NCBI RefSeq assembly: GCF_030814655.1
Contig: NZ_JAUSVK010000001.1
Location: forward strand, 167,501 to 231,500
DNA: 64,000 nucleotides
From: Labrys monachus
GTDB lineage: Bacteria; Pseudomonadota; Alphaproteobacteria; Rhizobiales; Labraceae
Reading direction: 5' to 3'
Positions 48,442 to 58,187 of this stretch are shown piece after piece. Positions within the stretch are counted from its first letter, which is position 1. Every line of letters begins with the position of its first letter. The notes beneath the pieces were generated by a model, which ran no database searches, had not been told where the DNA came from, and saw nothing but the letters and a program-made list of their open reading frames with translations. The translations under genes were made by a program, and so were the position numbers.

Positions 48442-50373
48442 TCACCTGATGCCCATTGCGTTGAGATGGGATCCGTAGCGCTGGTCGCTGCCCTGGATGT
48501 GATTGACCAGCCATTTCTTGAGGAAGGTCAGAACCTCCAGTGACAGAACACTGTAGACGCCGGACTTGTATTTGGCCTGCACATCGAGCACTTGGCGCGT
48601 CAGTTCGTCATGCTCCTGTTTGTGACCGGCCGTGGCGGGATAGCCGGTCTTGGCGAAGAGCTCTTCCTCGTGCTTGAAATGCGATGCCGTGTAGGCGATC
48701 AGCCCATCGAGCACCTGGCCGACAGCGGCGTTGCCGGCGCCGGACTGCATGCCGTCCCAGAGTTGATTGACCATTTCGATGAGCCTCTGATGCTCGGTGT
48801 CGAGTGCAGTGACGCCGACACTCAGGCCGTCGCTCCAGGTCATCAGGGATGATCCTGCTTTCTCCATTCCGACGCTCGACGCGCCTTTCGGCGCAACGAT
48901 GCTGAGGGAAGCATCCTTGATCTTGCGGGCCGAACCGCCGATGAGCTGCGTCCAGCCGGCGATTTCCCTGACGCCGGAGGCGATCGCTTCGACGCCCTGG
49001 GCGGCAGTGTTCATGTTTGCCGACATGTCCTGCGTCACCGCCGCCTGCTGCTCGACGGCGGTGGCGATATCGGACGAGATCTCGTTGATCCGGGTAATGG
49101 TCGACGAGATCGAGGCGATTGCCTCCACCACCTCACGGGTGTTGCCCTGGACCCGACCGATCTCGGCGGCGATCTCGTCGGTGGCTCTGGCCGTCTGGGC
49201 GGCGAGTTGCTTGACCTCGGAGGCGACGACGGCGAAACCCTTGCCCGCCTCGCCGGCGCGCGCCGCTTCGATCGTAGCGTTCAACGCCAGAAGATTGGTC
49301 TGGGCGGCGATCGAATTGATGAGATCGACCACCTTGCCGATGGTCTGGGTTCCCACGAGCAGGGTGTTGGCCGTGGTGTTGGTGCGCCCGGCCTCGGCGA
49401 CCGCGCCTTTGGCGATCTTGAGCGCCTGGGCCACCTGGCGGCTGATCTCGCCGACGGACTGGGCGAGCTCCTCCGAACCAGCGGCGACCGCTTGGACGTT
49501 GGACGAGGTCTGCGCCGAGGCCGCCGCCGCCGCTTCGGCCTGCTGCGTCGTCGTGGCGATCGCCTCGGCGATGGCGCCGAGATCGCCGTCGATACCCTTC
49601 TGGACCTCCGCCCGCCGCGCCCGTTCCTCGACCTGCTCGGTCATGTCGGTGGCGAACTTGACCACCTTGAAGGGACGCCCAGTGAGATCGAAGATCGGAT
49701 TGTAGGAGGCCTGGATCCAGACCACCCGTCCGCCCTTGCCGATCCGCTTGTATTCGGCCGCCTGGAAGCGGCCTGCGCGCAGCGCTTCCCAGAAGGCGCG
49801 GTATTCGGCGCTGTCGCGATGGGCCGGCTCGACGAACACCGAATGATGGCGGCCCTTGATCTCGTCGAGCCGGTAGCCGAGTGCGTCGAGGAAGTTCTGG
49901 TTGGCGTCGATGACGGTGCCGTCGAGTTCGAAGGAGATCACCGCTTGCGCCTTGTCGATGGCGGCGATCCGGCCCTGGAATTCGGCGTTCCTGAGCTTCT
50001 CGGCGGTCGTGTCGGCGGCGAATTTGACCACCTTGAACGGCCGTCCCGAGCGGTCGAGCAGCGGATTGTAGGAGGCCTGGATCCAGACGTCCTTGCCACC
50101 CTTGCCGATGCGGTGGAATTCACCGGCCTGGAATCTGCTGCGGCGCAGATTGTCCCAGAAGACGCGATAGTCGGCGCCGTCGCGCTCCTTCGGGTCGACG
50201 AACATCGAGTGGTGGCGGCCGACGATCTCGCCGAGGTCGTAACCGAGCACGGCGAGGAAGTTCTCGTTGGCGGTGATCACCTTGCCGGCCATGTCGAACT
50301 CGATTACGGCCTGCGATCGGTCGAGCGCCTCGAGCTTGGCATTGCGCTCTCTGGTCGTGCTGAAGAGATGCAT
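48442..50373 (-). CDS. soluble chemoreceptor: PAS-PAS-MCP-hemerythrin
   Basis: 643 residues, start at [18 protein letters not shown] with AGGAGG eight bases upstream. Two near-identical PAS/PAC repeats (about 18-120 and 140-242; each has S-M/V-F-V and I-Q-A-S-Y-N-P) are followed by a signalling domain with [14 protein letters not shown]-terminal bacteriohemerythrin (about 510-640) supplies the iron ligands: D-T-E-H-Q-R-L, H-F-K-H-E-E, H-K-Q-E-H-D and H-I-Q-G-S-D. There is no transmembrane helix. It probably senses O2 or redox state in the cytoplasm through the PAS cofactor and/or the diiron hemerythrin site. Confidence 0.93.
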   Translation of the reverse strand: MHLFSTTRERNAKLEALDRSQAVIEFDMAGKVITANENFLAVLGYDLGEIVGRHHSMFVDPKERDGADYRVFWDNLRRSRFQAGEFHRIGKGGKDVWIQASYNPLLDRSGRPFKVVKFAADTTAEKLRNAEFQGRIAAIDKAQAVISFELDGTVIDANQNFLDALGYRLDEIKGRHHSVFVEPAHRDSAEYRAFWEALRAGRFQAAEYKRIGKGGRVVWIQASYNPIFDLTGRPFKVVKFATDMTEQVEERARRAEVQKGIDGDLGAIAEAIATTTQQAEAAAAASAQTSSNVQAVAAGSEELAQSVGEISRQVAQALKIAKGAVAEAGRTNTTANTLLVGTQTIGKVVDLINSIAAQTNLLALNATIEAARAGEAGKGFAVVASEVKQLAAQTARATDEIAAEIGRVQGNTREVVEAIASISSTITRINEISSDIATAVEQQAAVTQDMSANMNTAAQGVEAIASGVREIAGWTQLIGGSARKIKDASLSIVAPKGASSVGMEKAGSSLMTWSDGLSVGVTALDTEHQRLIEMVNQLWDGMQSGAGNAAVGQVLDGLIAYTASHFKHEEELFAKTGYPATAGHKQEHDELTRQVLDVQAKYKSGVYSVLSLEVLTFLKKWLVNHIQGSDQRYGSHLNAMGIR

Positions 50374-50538
50374 TGCCCCCAACCTCCTTGTCGTTAGCTT
50401 CTGTCATCCATGGCTCTTGCCTCGATCCGGTTGTCGACGCGGGCGTCGCGAGGGAGGAGAGGGACCCTGCGGTGGTCGCTTCCGCTGCAGGGCCGAGGCA
50501 TTCTTCGGCTCGTCGTCTTGAGCCGCCGCCGCTCGCTG

Positions 50539-52614
50539 TTACCCGGCCCGCAGCCCGCGCACGAATTCCGCGACTTCGCGCTGGAGTTCGCCGGACTGGG
50601 TCTGGAGGTTGCCGGAGAGGCTCATGAGGTGAGTGGAGGCAGCCCCCGTCATCTCCGCCGCTTGACCGACGCCGGTGATGTTGCCGGTCACGTCCTGGTT
50701 CCCACGAGCCGCCCTCTGGGTATTGGCGGCGATCTCGTTGGTGGCAGCCCCCTGCTCTTCGACCGCGCCTGCGATCGAGGAGGTCACCTCGCGGATCGTC
50801 TTGATCGTGGCAACGATGCGCCCGATCGAGCCGACGGTTTCGTCCGTCGCCGCCTGGATCTCCCCGATCTTGGCGGCGATCTCATCGGTCGCCTTGGCCG
50901 TTTGGGCCGCGAGTTGCTTGACTTCGGAGGCGACGACCGCGAAGCCGCGGCCGGCTTCGCCGGCCCGCGCCGCCTCGATCGTGGCGTTGAGCGCGAGCAG
51001 ATTGGTCTGGCTCGCGATGTCCTTGATCAGACCGACGACGTCGCCGATCGTCGCCGAGGCTTCATTGAGAGCGCGGACGTTGCCCTCCGAGCGCGTGGCC
51101 TCTTCAGCAGCTTCCCCGGCGATGGTCGCCGACTTGGCCACCTGGCGGTTGATTTCGCGAATGGAGGCGGAGAGTTCTTCGGCACCGGCCGCAACCGTCT
51201 GGACGTTGTTGGTGGCTTCCTCCGCCCCACTGGCAACGGCCTGCGCCTGGCGCGAGGTCTCCTCGGCCGTCGCCGACATGTTGCGGGCAGCTTCAGCCAC
51301 CTCGTTCGACGATTTGGCGAAGTGATCGGCCAGCACCCCCATCTTGGCCTGGAACTGATCGGCGATGGCATTGCGCTCCGTCAGAATGCGGGCGGCATTC
51401 TCCCGCTCGATATTCGCCTGGCGTTCGCGCATCGCCTCGTTTTCCTGGAGGCGGTCACGGAACACCAGGACGGTCTTGGCCATAGCGCCGATCTCGTCGC
51501 CGCGATCGGCCCCCTCCACCTCGGTCGCCAGCCGCCCTTCGGCGAGGTCGTGCATCACGTCGGACAGTTTGCGAATTGGAACGGTGATGCCGGACGTCAC
51601 GACGAAGGCGAGAAAGAGCGTGACGAGCGCAAGGCCACCGGCCACCGTCGCAGAGAGTACCAGTCCGGCCTGGGCGTCGCTGCGCACCCGAGCCGCAGTC
51701 GTCAAGAGATTGTCATGGAAGACCCCTTCCACCTTGCCGAACAGTGCCATGCGGTCGGCATTGACGCGCAACCAACCGGCGGGGTCGAGCTTTGCGACAT
51801 CCGCATTGGGTCCTGTCTCTCGAATCACCGCCAGATATCGGGCGGTCTCGTCGATCGGTGTGCCGACGTAGGTCGCGTGCAAAACGTCGAGTTCGCTCCG
51901 ATTGGCATTGAGCTCAAGGATCGACATGAATGCTTCCTGCTTGGCGACGAAAGCCATGACCTTGGCATAGAGCGCGGTGTCGAAACGCCCGGCGCTCAAT
52001 CCGACCGCCGCATTGGCGCGGGCGGCACTCGAGGCCTCCTCGGCCTGCAGCGTGTAGCCATAGACGGTCATCAGCCGCGCCACCTCGGGATGCGTGATGG
52101 CCTTCTTGGCATAGAGGCTGACGTCGAGAAGGCGGACGATGGAGGCGGTGTAGTAGTTGTTCATGTCGTCAGCCGAGATCGTCCGCCGGCTGACGCCGTT
52201 GCGGACGGCATCGGCGCCAGCGGATTTGCGCAACCCGTCCTGCAACACCGCATCCAACTCGCTCGACACCGCCTTCAGATCGAAGGTCTTCAGCACGGCC
52301 TCCACCTTCGCCCGCGCCTCGTCGGAGGTCCTGCGTTGCTGATCGAGGTCACTCTGGCCGTCTCCACCCTTGGACGAGACGAACGCCGCCGAGGCACCGG
52401 CCTCCTTTTGCAGAGCGTGTACATAGTCGGTGACGTCGGAGGTTAGCGAGGTCAGATCCGCCACCTTGCTCATCTCGGTTGCGAGGTCCCACCTGGTATC
52501 GACCACTTGCCACGACATCCCCAGGAGACCCAGGGTGGGAATGGCCGCCAGCGCGGTCATCCTGACCTTGACCGATAGCCCAGACCCAAGATTGGTTATC
52601 CAAGACATGCTCAT
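50539..52614 (-). CDS. methyl-accepting chemotaxis protein with NIT-type sensor
   Basis: 691 residues from [20 protein letters not shown] (GGGAGA just upstream; the frame is open 35 codons further without a good site). TM1 is at about 20-38. A nitrate/nitrite-sensing (NIT)-like helical domain follows ([20 protein letters not shown]), then TM2 near 330-352, HAMP, and a signalling domain with [22 protein letters not shown] domains in other bacteria respond to nitrate or nitrite; the ligand here is inferred from that resemblance only. Confidence 0.92.
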   Translation of the reverse strand: MSMSWITNLGSGLSVKVRMTALAAIPTLGLLGMSWQVVDTRWDLATEMSKVADLTSLTSDVTDYVHALQKEAGASAAFVSSKGGDGQSDLDQQRRTSDEARAKVEAVLKTFDLKAVSSELDAVLQDGLRKSAGADAVRNGVSRRTISADDMNNYYTASIVRLLDVSLYAKKAITHPEVARLMTVYGYTLQAEEASSAARANAAVGLSAGRFDTALYAKVMAFVAKQEAFMSILELNANRSELDVLHATYVGTPIDETARYLAVIRETGPNADVAKLDPAGWLRVNADRMALFGKVEGVFHDNLLTTAARVRSDAQAGLVLSATVAGGLALVTLFLAFVVTSGITVPIRKLSDVMHDLAEGRLATEVEGADRGDEIGAMAKTVLVFRDRLQENEAMRERQANIERENAARILTERNAIADQFQAKMGVLADHFAKSSNEVAEAARNMSATAEETSRQAQAVASGAEEATNNVQTVAAGAEELSASIREINRQVAKSATIAGEAAEEATRSEGNVRALNEASATIGDVVGLIKDIASQTNLLALNATIEAARAGEAGRGFAVVASEVKQLAAQTAKATDEIAAKIGEIQAATDETVGSIGRIVATIKTIREVTSSIAGAVEEQGAATNEIAANTQRAARGNQDVTGNITGVGQAAEMTGAASTHLMSLSGNLQTQSGELQREVAEFVRGLRAG

Positions 52615-53041
52615 TCTCCCAGCGCTCAAAGGCCTCTGAATTGTGAATCCACATATGTGTCTTCGGCCGACTGCATCTGGGTCGCACCTGAAACACACAC
52701 GCCAGACTGAACTGTACACACAGAATGATGATAAACGACATCTCGAATTAAAGTTTATTTTTGTTAATTATAAGTAAACTATTAATATTCGCCACTTTTT
52801 CGCTTATCGTATATTCTGTTCGTAAAATGTACTATTTCAATCGACGACGCTTGTTATTATAACTACAGCTACCTCATGTCATTGACAGAGAGCAACAAGA
52901 GCATCTCGATCACACAGAGCGCATTCGTCCGTGTCACACTCTCGCTCGCCGTTCACCCGGACCGGAGTGAATTTGCGCCGTGATCGAGCCCGAGTGGCAT
53001 CTTCACAGACGGCTCGAAGCTGCCCGGACTTCCGGCGACTG
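52615..53041. other. AT-rich intergenic region
   Basis: About 430 bases with several AT-rich stretches (52745-52865), probably the promoter region of the receptor gene at 50539-52614. No gene or RNA recognised. Confidence 0.5.
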
Positions 53042-53335
53042 CTATTTTCCGCAGGAAATCGGATCTTGCTGCATGTGCGCAATGTCGCAGCAGATTTCCC
53101 ATACATTGGTACGGGCAGCGATCCCGGTCTCCGTTGTGATCGGTGATGTCATCATGTCCCTGATCTCACTGAGTAATCGCTCTGCGATCGGTATCAGTGC
53201 ATCGTTTTCGCCACTCTTGATCAATAGATCGAGCTCTACGAGGAACGCTTTCACATGAGACTTCAGGTCACGATCCATTTCGGTCATGAGCCGCACGGCT
53301 TTTGCATGTGTGAGGGGATAGATTGAAACGATCAT
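53042..53335 (-). CDS. hypothetical protein
   Basis: 97 residues beginning MIVSIYPLTHAKAVRLMTEM, mostly helical and acidic (F-L-V-E-L-D-L-L-I-K-S-G-E-N-D-A), with a Cys pair (I-C-C-D) near the end. GGAG lies about ten bases before the ATG. A 30-codon frame starting M-A-L-D-V-L-V-D-A-L-F-R-L ends seven bases upstream and could be a coupled leader. No family recognised. Confidence 0.5.
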   Translation of the reverse strand: MIVSIYPLTHAKAVRLMTEMDRDLKSHVKAFLVELDLLIKSGENDALIPIAERLLSEIRDMMTSPITTETGIAARTNVWEICCDIAHMQQDPISCGK

Positions 53336-53693
53336 TGTTGATCACTCCGATTCCATCGAGATGATGACCCAGGTCTTCTCTTCGCGTGAGCCGACAAGCC
53401 GGAACAGGGCGTCAACGAGAACGTCGAGCGCCATGACCGAGTGTTTCGTCTTCGGCGATCTGCAATAAACAATGCTAGAATCTAGCCAAAAATAGGCTAA
53501 TGATCGGTTAATCGGCGTAAATATCAAATAGAAGTCGAATTAATTTCGTATTTTGTAAATAATACTCGCAAATAGAATAGGTATTCTTATTTATTATTTG
53601 TTTCTGTTATGTATGTAGTTGCACTACAGTTAAGATTCGACAAAAGCGATTCGATCAGGGTCTCCTGTCGATCATCACGTCAATGGTAATTGC
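53336..53693. other. AT-rich region next to IS5 copy 2
   Basis: About 360 bases, very AT-rich between 53520 and 53650. Apart from the possible short leader frame (53342-53434, minus) there is no gene. It may hold the promoter of the hypothetical gene at 53042-53335. Confidence 0.4.
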
Positions 53694-53696
53694 TAA

Positions 53697-54627
53697 GAGC
53701 CTGATTCAAAAGTTCATCCGTAAACACAATACCTTGCGATGCGTCTGGTGAGCATGCGGATGCTAGCGATCTGCGCCCACGCGGTTGCGCTTTCGATGGA
53801 TTTCTCCCAATCCTTTGCCAGCCTGCGGCATCGGCCGAGCCAAGCAAAGGTTCGTTCGACAACCCAGCGCCGCGGCAGGACCTCGAAGCCTTTGACGGCG
53901 TCCGATCGCTTGATGATTTCGACGGTCCAGTTGCCATGGCCCTTGAGCGCCTGCCGCAGCTTGTCGCCCGCGTAGCCACCATCGGCAAAGACATGCCGCA
54001 GCCACGGGAAGCGGTGGCGAATGGCCTTCAGCACCATCGGTGCGCCGTCCCTGTCCTGAATGTCGGCGGCGTGAACGATGACAAAGAGCAGCAGTCCCAG
54101 CGTATCGGTGACGATGTGGCGCTTGCGCCCCTTGATCTTCTTGCCCGCGTCATAGCCGGAGATTCCGCCGCTTTCCGTGGTTTTCACGCTCTGGCTGTCA
54201 ATTACGCCCGCCGTCGGGCTGGCTTCCCGCCCCTCCAGATCGCGGGCGCTCATGACGAGGAGATGATTGATCGTCTCGAACAGACCCATGTTGCGCCAAG
54301 CGTAAAAGTAGCCCTGAACCGTCGACAGCGGCGGAAAGTCCTTCGGCAACATCCGCCATTGGCAGCCGCCCGTTGCCAGATAGAGAGTCGCATTCATGAC
54401 CTCGCGCAGATCGGTGGTTCGCCGACGACCTCCGGATTTGGCAGGTGGCAGCAACGGAGCGATGAGCGCCCATTCTCCGTCCGTCAAATCGCTTGGATAC
54501 CGTCCTCCGGCTCGGCTATGCTCATGGCGAGCGATATCGGTCCAGGCCATTTGATCCTCCATTTGTCTCGACAACAAACGAGAATCACAACCGACTGATA
54601 TCGCTCAACATCTTTTTAGGCGGGCTC
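53697..54627 (-). mobile_element. IS5-family element, copy 2
   Basis: 931 bp, inverted relative to the copy at 29574-30504, with the same GAGCC termini and flanking TAA on both sides (53694-53696, 54628-54630). The transposase is identical in amino-acid sequence to copy 1. The two copies bracket about 23 kb. Confidence 0.92.
53714..54550 (-). CDS. IS5-family DDE transposase (copy 2)
   Basis: 278 residues, identical to the product of 29651-30487, same start with GGAGG and the same catalytic residues. Intact. Confidence 0.93.
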   Translation of the reverse strand: MAWTDIARHEHSRAGGRYPSDLTDGEWALIAPLLPPAKSGGRRRTTDLREVMNATLYLATGGCQWRMLPKDFPPLSTVQGYFYAWRNMGLFETINHLLVMSARDLEGREASPTAGVIDSQSVKTTESGGISGYDAGKKIKGRKRHIVTDTLGLLLFVIVHAADIQDRDGAPMVLKAIRHRFPWLRHVFADGGYAGDKLRQALKGHGNWTVEIIKRSDAVKGFEVLPRRWVVERTFAWLGRCRRLAKDWEKSIESATAWAQIASIRMLTRRIARYCVYG

Positions 54628-54739
54628 TAAGCCCCGTTGGCTTGGCGGTCGGCGACCGTGTGAGCGGGGCGAATTCCGGATCGACCGTTTCAAGCATTTT
54701 TCGGTTGCGGGAGGTCGGCGAATATGAGTCAATCTATGG

Positions 54740-56101
54740 GTGACCCACTCCTCTGATTTGGCCGACAAGGATGCTCTGATCGCCGCGCTGATCGCGCGCA
54801 ACGAGGTGCTTGTGGCCGAGGTGACGCGGCTTGCGGCGCGGGTGGCGGAACTCGAGGCCAAGCTCGGTCTTCCACCGAAGACGCCGGACAATTCGAGCAC
54901 ACCGCCGTCAAAGGGGCGCAAGCCCTCCAGGGCCGGCGCATCGAAGGCCAAGGCCAAGCCACATGCCGGCAGCCATCGGGCGCTGCACCCCAACCCGACC
55001 AACAAGTGCGATGTCTTCGCCTCGTCTTGCCGTTGCTGCGGGGCGGACGTCTCCGGGGCGTCGCAGTTCGTCTGCGAGGCCTACGACCGCATCGAGATCC
55101 CCGAGGTCGCGCCCGATGTCACCCGTGTCTCGCTGTTCGGTGGTGTCTGCCCGTGCTGCACCACGCGTTTCAAGGCGGAGCCCCCGGCCGGTCTGGAGCC
55201 GGGCTCGCCATTCGGGCCCAACCTTCGAGCGTTCGTCATCTATCTGCGTTCGGTTCAGGGCATCCCACTGGCGCGGCTGAGAGATGCGATGAGCGACCTG
55301 TTCGGGCTCGACATCAGCGAGGGCGCGCTGGTCAACATCCTCGCCGCCAGCACCGAGCCGTTCTCGGCGGCGGTGGCGATGATCAAGGACCGACTGCTCG
55401 CCGGCACCGCGATCGCCTCCGACGAGACCGGCCTCAGGGTCGGCAACGCAAACTGGTGGCTGTGGGTGTTCCATCATGGCGACAGCGCCGTCTTCATCGC
55501 CGACAGGCATCGTTCCAAAGCCGTGGTCGAGGGCTTCCTCGGCGAGGTCCGGCCCGACTACTGGATCTCCGACCGCTATGGCGGCCAGATGGGATGGGCC
55601 AAACGCGATCATCAGGTCTGCCTCGCCCATCTGATCCGCGACGTCCAATATGCCATCGATGCCGGCGACACCGTCCTCGCTCCCGCCGTGAAGGGGCTGC
55701 TCAAACGGGCCTGCGCCATAGGCCGACGACGACCCGACCTCACCGATGGGACGCTCAAAACCTACGAGGCCGATCTCGACCGCCGTCTCGACCGCATCAT
55801 GGCGCTCCAGCCGACCCATCCGGCCGGCGAGAAACTGCACAGGATCATCAAGAAGACCCGCCGGTCCTTGTTCGTCTTCATCCAGAACCGCCAGATCTCG
55901 GCCACCAACAACGGTTCGGAACGAGCCCTCCGGCCCTGCGCGGTCTACCGCAAGATCACCAACGGCTTCCGAAGCGAGTGGGGCGCCGCCCTCTACGCCG
56001 ACATCCGCTCCGTCGTCGAAACCGCTCGTCGACGCGCCGTCCGAGCCATCGACGCCATCCGCCTCACCCTCTGTGGCGAGCCAATCCAGATCCCGTCCTG
56101 A
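54740..56101 (+). CDS. IS66-family transposase (TnpC type)
   Basis: 453 residues. An N-terminal leucine-zipper-like coiled coil (L-I-A-A-L-I-A-R-N-E-V-L-V-A-E-V) and a Pro/Ser segment (T-P-D-N-S-S-T-P-P-S-K-G) precede a zinc-finger Cys set (C-R-C-C-G-A-D and C-P-C-C). The DDE_Tnp_IS66 domain has I-A-S-D-E-T-G-L-R-V, Y-W-I-S-D-R-Y-G-G-Q and N-N-G-S-E-R-A-L-R-P. It starts with GTG. No tnpA/tnpB genes accompany it, as in the ISBst12-like branch. The IS5 copy 2 lies about 110 nt upstream. Confidence 0.93.
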   Translation: MTHSSDLADKDALIAALIARNEVLVAEVTRLAARVAELEAKLGLPPKTPDNSSTPPSKGRKPSRAGASKAKAKPHAGSHRALHPNPTNKCDVFASSCRCCGADVSGASQFVCEAYDRIEIPEVAPDVTRVSLFGGVCPCCTTRFKAEPPAGLEPGSPFGPNLRAFVIYLRSVQGIPLARLRDAMSDLFGLDISEGALVNILAASTEPFSAAVAMIKDRLLAGTAIASDETGLRVGNANWWLWVFHHGDSAVFIADRHRSKAVVEGFLGEVRPDYWISDRYGGQMGWAKRDHQVCLAHLIRDVQYAIDAGDTVLAPAVKGLLKRACAIGRRRPDLTDGTLKTYEADLDRRLDRIMALQPTHPAGEKLHRIIKKTRRSLFVFIQNRQISATNNGSERALRPCAVYRKITNGFRSEWGAALYADIRSVVETARRRAVRAIDAIRLTLCGEPIQIPS

Positions 56102-56250
56102 TCGCTCGGTCCGCAGGGACCTGAGCAATTACGTCGGTGAGGCGTGTGGCTTTGTCGGTGACGAACAGCGGCGCGACCGGATGCCCTGCTGACAGGGCTG
56201 GCTCGGCCTCGACCTGTGCAAGCGCGCCAATGACGGCATGGCGTACGCCT
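56102..56250. other. short unassigned stretch left of IS4 copy 2
   Basis: About 150 bases. The last 18 bases before the IS4 target site (CGTACGCCTACGAGGAAG) also occur, inverted, next to IS4 copy 1. No gene recognised. Confidence 0.35.
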
Positions 56251-56259
56251 ACGAGGAAG

Positions 56260-57796
56260 CTTTCAATTACCCACAAGTTCCTACCGGTGAGGATACCTTT
56301 GTGATTTGAGCACTTGCGTAGCAGGAATCGCCCGTGATTCCTTGTCTGGCACCGAATCGCACAGGAGCGGTGCCATGGACGCAGAAGTGAACGCGTGGTT
56401 TGATGAGGAGCTTGCCGGCTCTACCTTCGCAGACGAGCGGCTTGGCAAGCGTTTACGTCAGCTTGTGGAGAGGTTGGACGGTGCCATGGGAGCAAGCATT
56501 CCACTGGCGTGTCAGGACTGGGCCAACACCAAGGCGGCTTATCGGTTCTTTGCCAATGATCGGGTCAGCGAGGGCGAAATTCTCGCTGGTCACTTTCAGG
56601 CGACGCGCAGTCGTTTTGCTTCGACGACCGGTCCTATTCTGGTCCTGCAGGATACGAGTGAATTCATCTATCAAAGGAAGCGGCCCGAGCGGATCGGGTT
56701 CACTGGTCGGACCAACAAGGGCAAGGCTGACCGTTCCTGGACGCAGTCCGTTTGCGGGCTTTTGATGCATTCGAGCATGGCCGTCACGCTGGACGGTTTG
56801 CCCCTTGGCCTGGCTGCCATCAAGTTCTGGACGCGGTCGAAGTTCAAGGGAACTGCTGCGTTGAAGAAAAAGGTCAACCTGACGCGGTTACCTATTGAAG
56901 AAAAAGAGAGCTTCCGCTGGCTACAGAATATGCGGGAGTCGATTGCGCTGTTCGGTGATGCCGCGCGCTGCATCCATGTCGGTGATCGCGAAAGCGACAT
57001 CTATGAGCTTTTCTGCATGGCCCATGAACTCGGCACCCATTTCCTGGTGAGGACTTGCGTTGACCGGCTGGCGGGCGACGGCGAGCATACGATCGCCGCC
57101 GAGATGAATGAGGCCGAAATCAGCGGAATGCACGAGGTCGAGGTCCGCGATGCAAATGGCAAGCCTGAGACGATTGCTGTCGAGATCAGATTCCGCCGCA
57201 TCCATGTTCTGCCGCCGATCGGTAAGCGGAAGCGCTATCCAGCACTTGATTTGACGGTGATCCACGCCCAGGAGCGGACGGAACCAAAGCATCGGCCAAG
57301 GATCGACTGGAAGCTGATCACCGATCTGCCTGTTCTTTCCCACGAAGACGCCATCGAGAAGCTCGACTGGTACGCTATGCGCTGGAAGATAGAGACCTTT
57401 CACAAAATCCTGAAATCCGGTTGCAAGGCTGAAGAGGCCCGCCTACAAACCGCCGAGCGCCTTGTAAAGCTCATTGCCGTCTTCTGCATCCTTGCCTGGC
57501 GGATCTTCTGGATGACCATGCTCAACCGAGCTACGCCGAATGCCGACCCCACGGTCGCGATCACGCAGATCGAAATGAAGCTGCTCGACCATCTGCTGCC
57601 CGATAAAGGCGAGCCGCTCGCATCCCGCGCGGGCACGTTGTCCGGCTATTTGATCAAAATTGCAAAGCTCGGCGGCTACCTGGCTCGCGCCCATGATCCG
57701 CCACCCGGCAACACCGTCATGTGGCGGGGCTTGTCGCGCCTCTCCGATATCAGGATAGGCATGACCATCAGCGCTGAACTTGTGGGTAATTGAAAG
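56260..57796 (+). mobile_element. IS4-family (IS50-type) element, copy 2
   Basis: 1537 bp, same inverted ends as copy 1 at 39016-40552 and a 9-bp duplication ACGAGGAAG (56251-56259 and 57797-57805). Inserted in the same target sequence as copy 1, but the whole segment is inverted. Confidence 0.92.
56375..57793 (+). CDS. IS4-family Tn5/IS50-type transposase (copy 2)
   Basis: 472 residues, identical to the product of 39019-40437, with the same start, GGAG site and DDE residues. Intact. Confidence 0.93.
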   Translation: MDAEVNAWFDEELAGSTFADERLGKRLRQLVERLDGAMGASIPLACQDWANTKAAYRFFANDRVSEGEILAGHFQATRSRFASTTGPILVLQDTSEFIYQRKRPERIGFTGRTNKGKADRSWTQSVCGLLMHSSMAVTLDGLPLGLAAIKFWTRSKFKGTAALKKKVNLTRLPIEEKESFRWLQNMRESIALFGDAARCIHVGDRESDIYELFCMAHELGTHFLVRTCVDRLAGDGEHTIAAEMNEAEISGMHEVEVRDANGKPETIAVEIRFRRIHVLPPIGKRKRYPALDLTVIHAQERTEPKHRPRIDWKLITDLPVLSHEDAIEKLDWYAMRWKIETFHKILKSGCKAEEARLQTAERLVKLIAVFCILAWRIFWMTMLNRATPNADPTVAITQIEMKLLDHLLPDKGEPLASRAGTLSGYLIKIAKLGGYLARAHDPPPGNTVMWRGLSRLSDIRIGMTISAELVGN

Positions 57797-57866
57797 ACGA
57801 GGAAGGCCGCGTGATTGGTGCGCGCGCGGAGGGCAGAGCGGGCTCTATGATGGCGTTGCGTGAAGC

Positions 57867-58187
57867 TCAGGCGGCCTGCAGATCGGTGGGCTTGTCGGCT
57901 TCGCGCTCGCGCAGCAACCAGGTCTGCATGTCGTCGAGAAGCGGCTTGCTCTTCTCTTGGCGCACGGCACGTCGCTCGTCGGCGCTGTGGCCGTTGATGG
58001 CGCGCTCGACCTCGAACAACGCATCAAGGCGCCTGACCGCCTCCAGTGCGATCGGGGAGACCGGCTTGCCCTTCTTGCCATCCCGGGCCGTCTTCTCGAT
58101 GTCGGCGAGCTCGAAGAAGCCGCGCCGCGCATGGGCGAAGCAGAACGCCGGTGTGATCGGCAGCGCCTTCTTCTGCGGGTCACCATA
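57867..58187 (-). pseudogene. IS66 TnpC internal fragment
   Basis: About 106 codons: F-C-F-A-H-A-R-R-G-F-F-E-L-A-D-I, then I-A-L-E-A-V-R-R-L-D-A-L-F-E-V-E, S-A-D-E-R-R-A-V-R-Q-E-K-S and a final D-K-P-T-D-L-Q-A-A. This is the middle of an IS66 DDE transposase joined after E-R-E to the same ten-codon tail found at 38832-38945. Both ends are truncated. Confidence 0.8.

Noticed and set aside
50410-52446. 678-codon plus-strand frame
   Set aside because: Antisense to the NIT-type chemoreceptor; high GC leaves long shadow frames.
29574-54627. A composite transposon formed by the two IS5 copies
   Set aside because: Each copy has its own matching 3-bp flanks, so they look like independent insertions; there is no duplication around the whole 25 kb.
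54908-56128. 406-codon minus-strand frame
   Set aside because: Antisense to the IS66 transposase.
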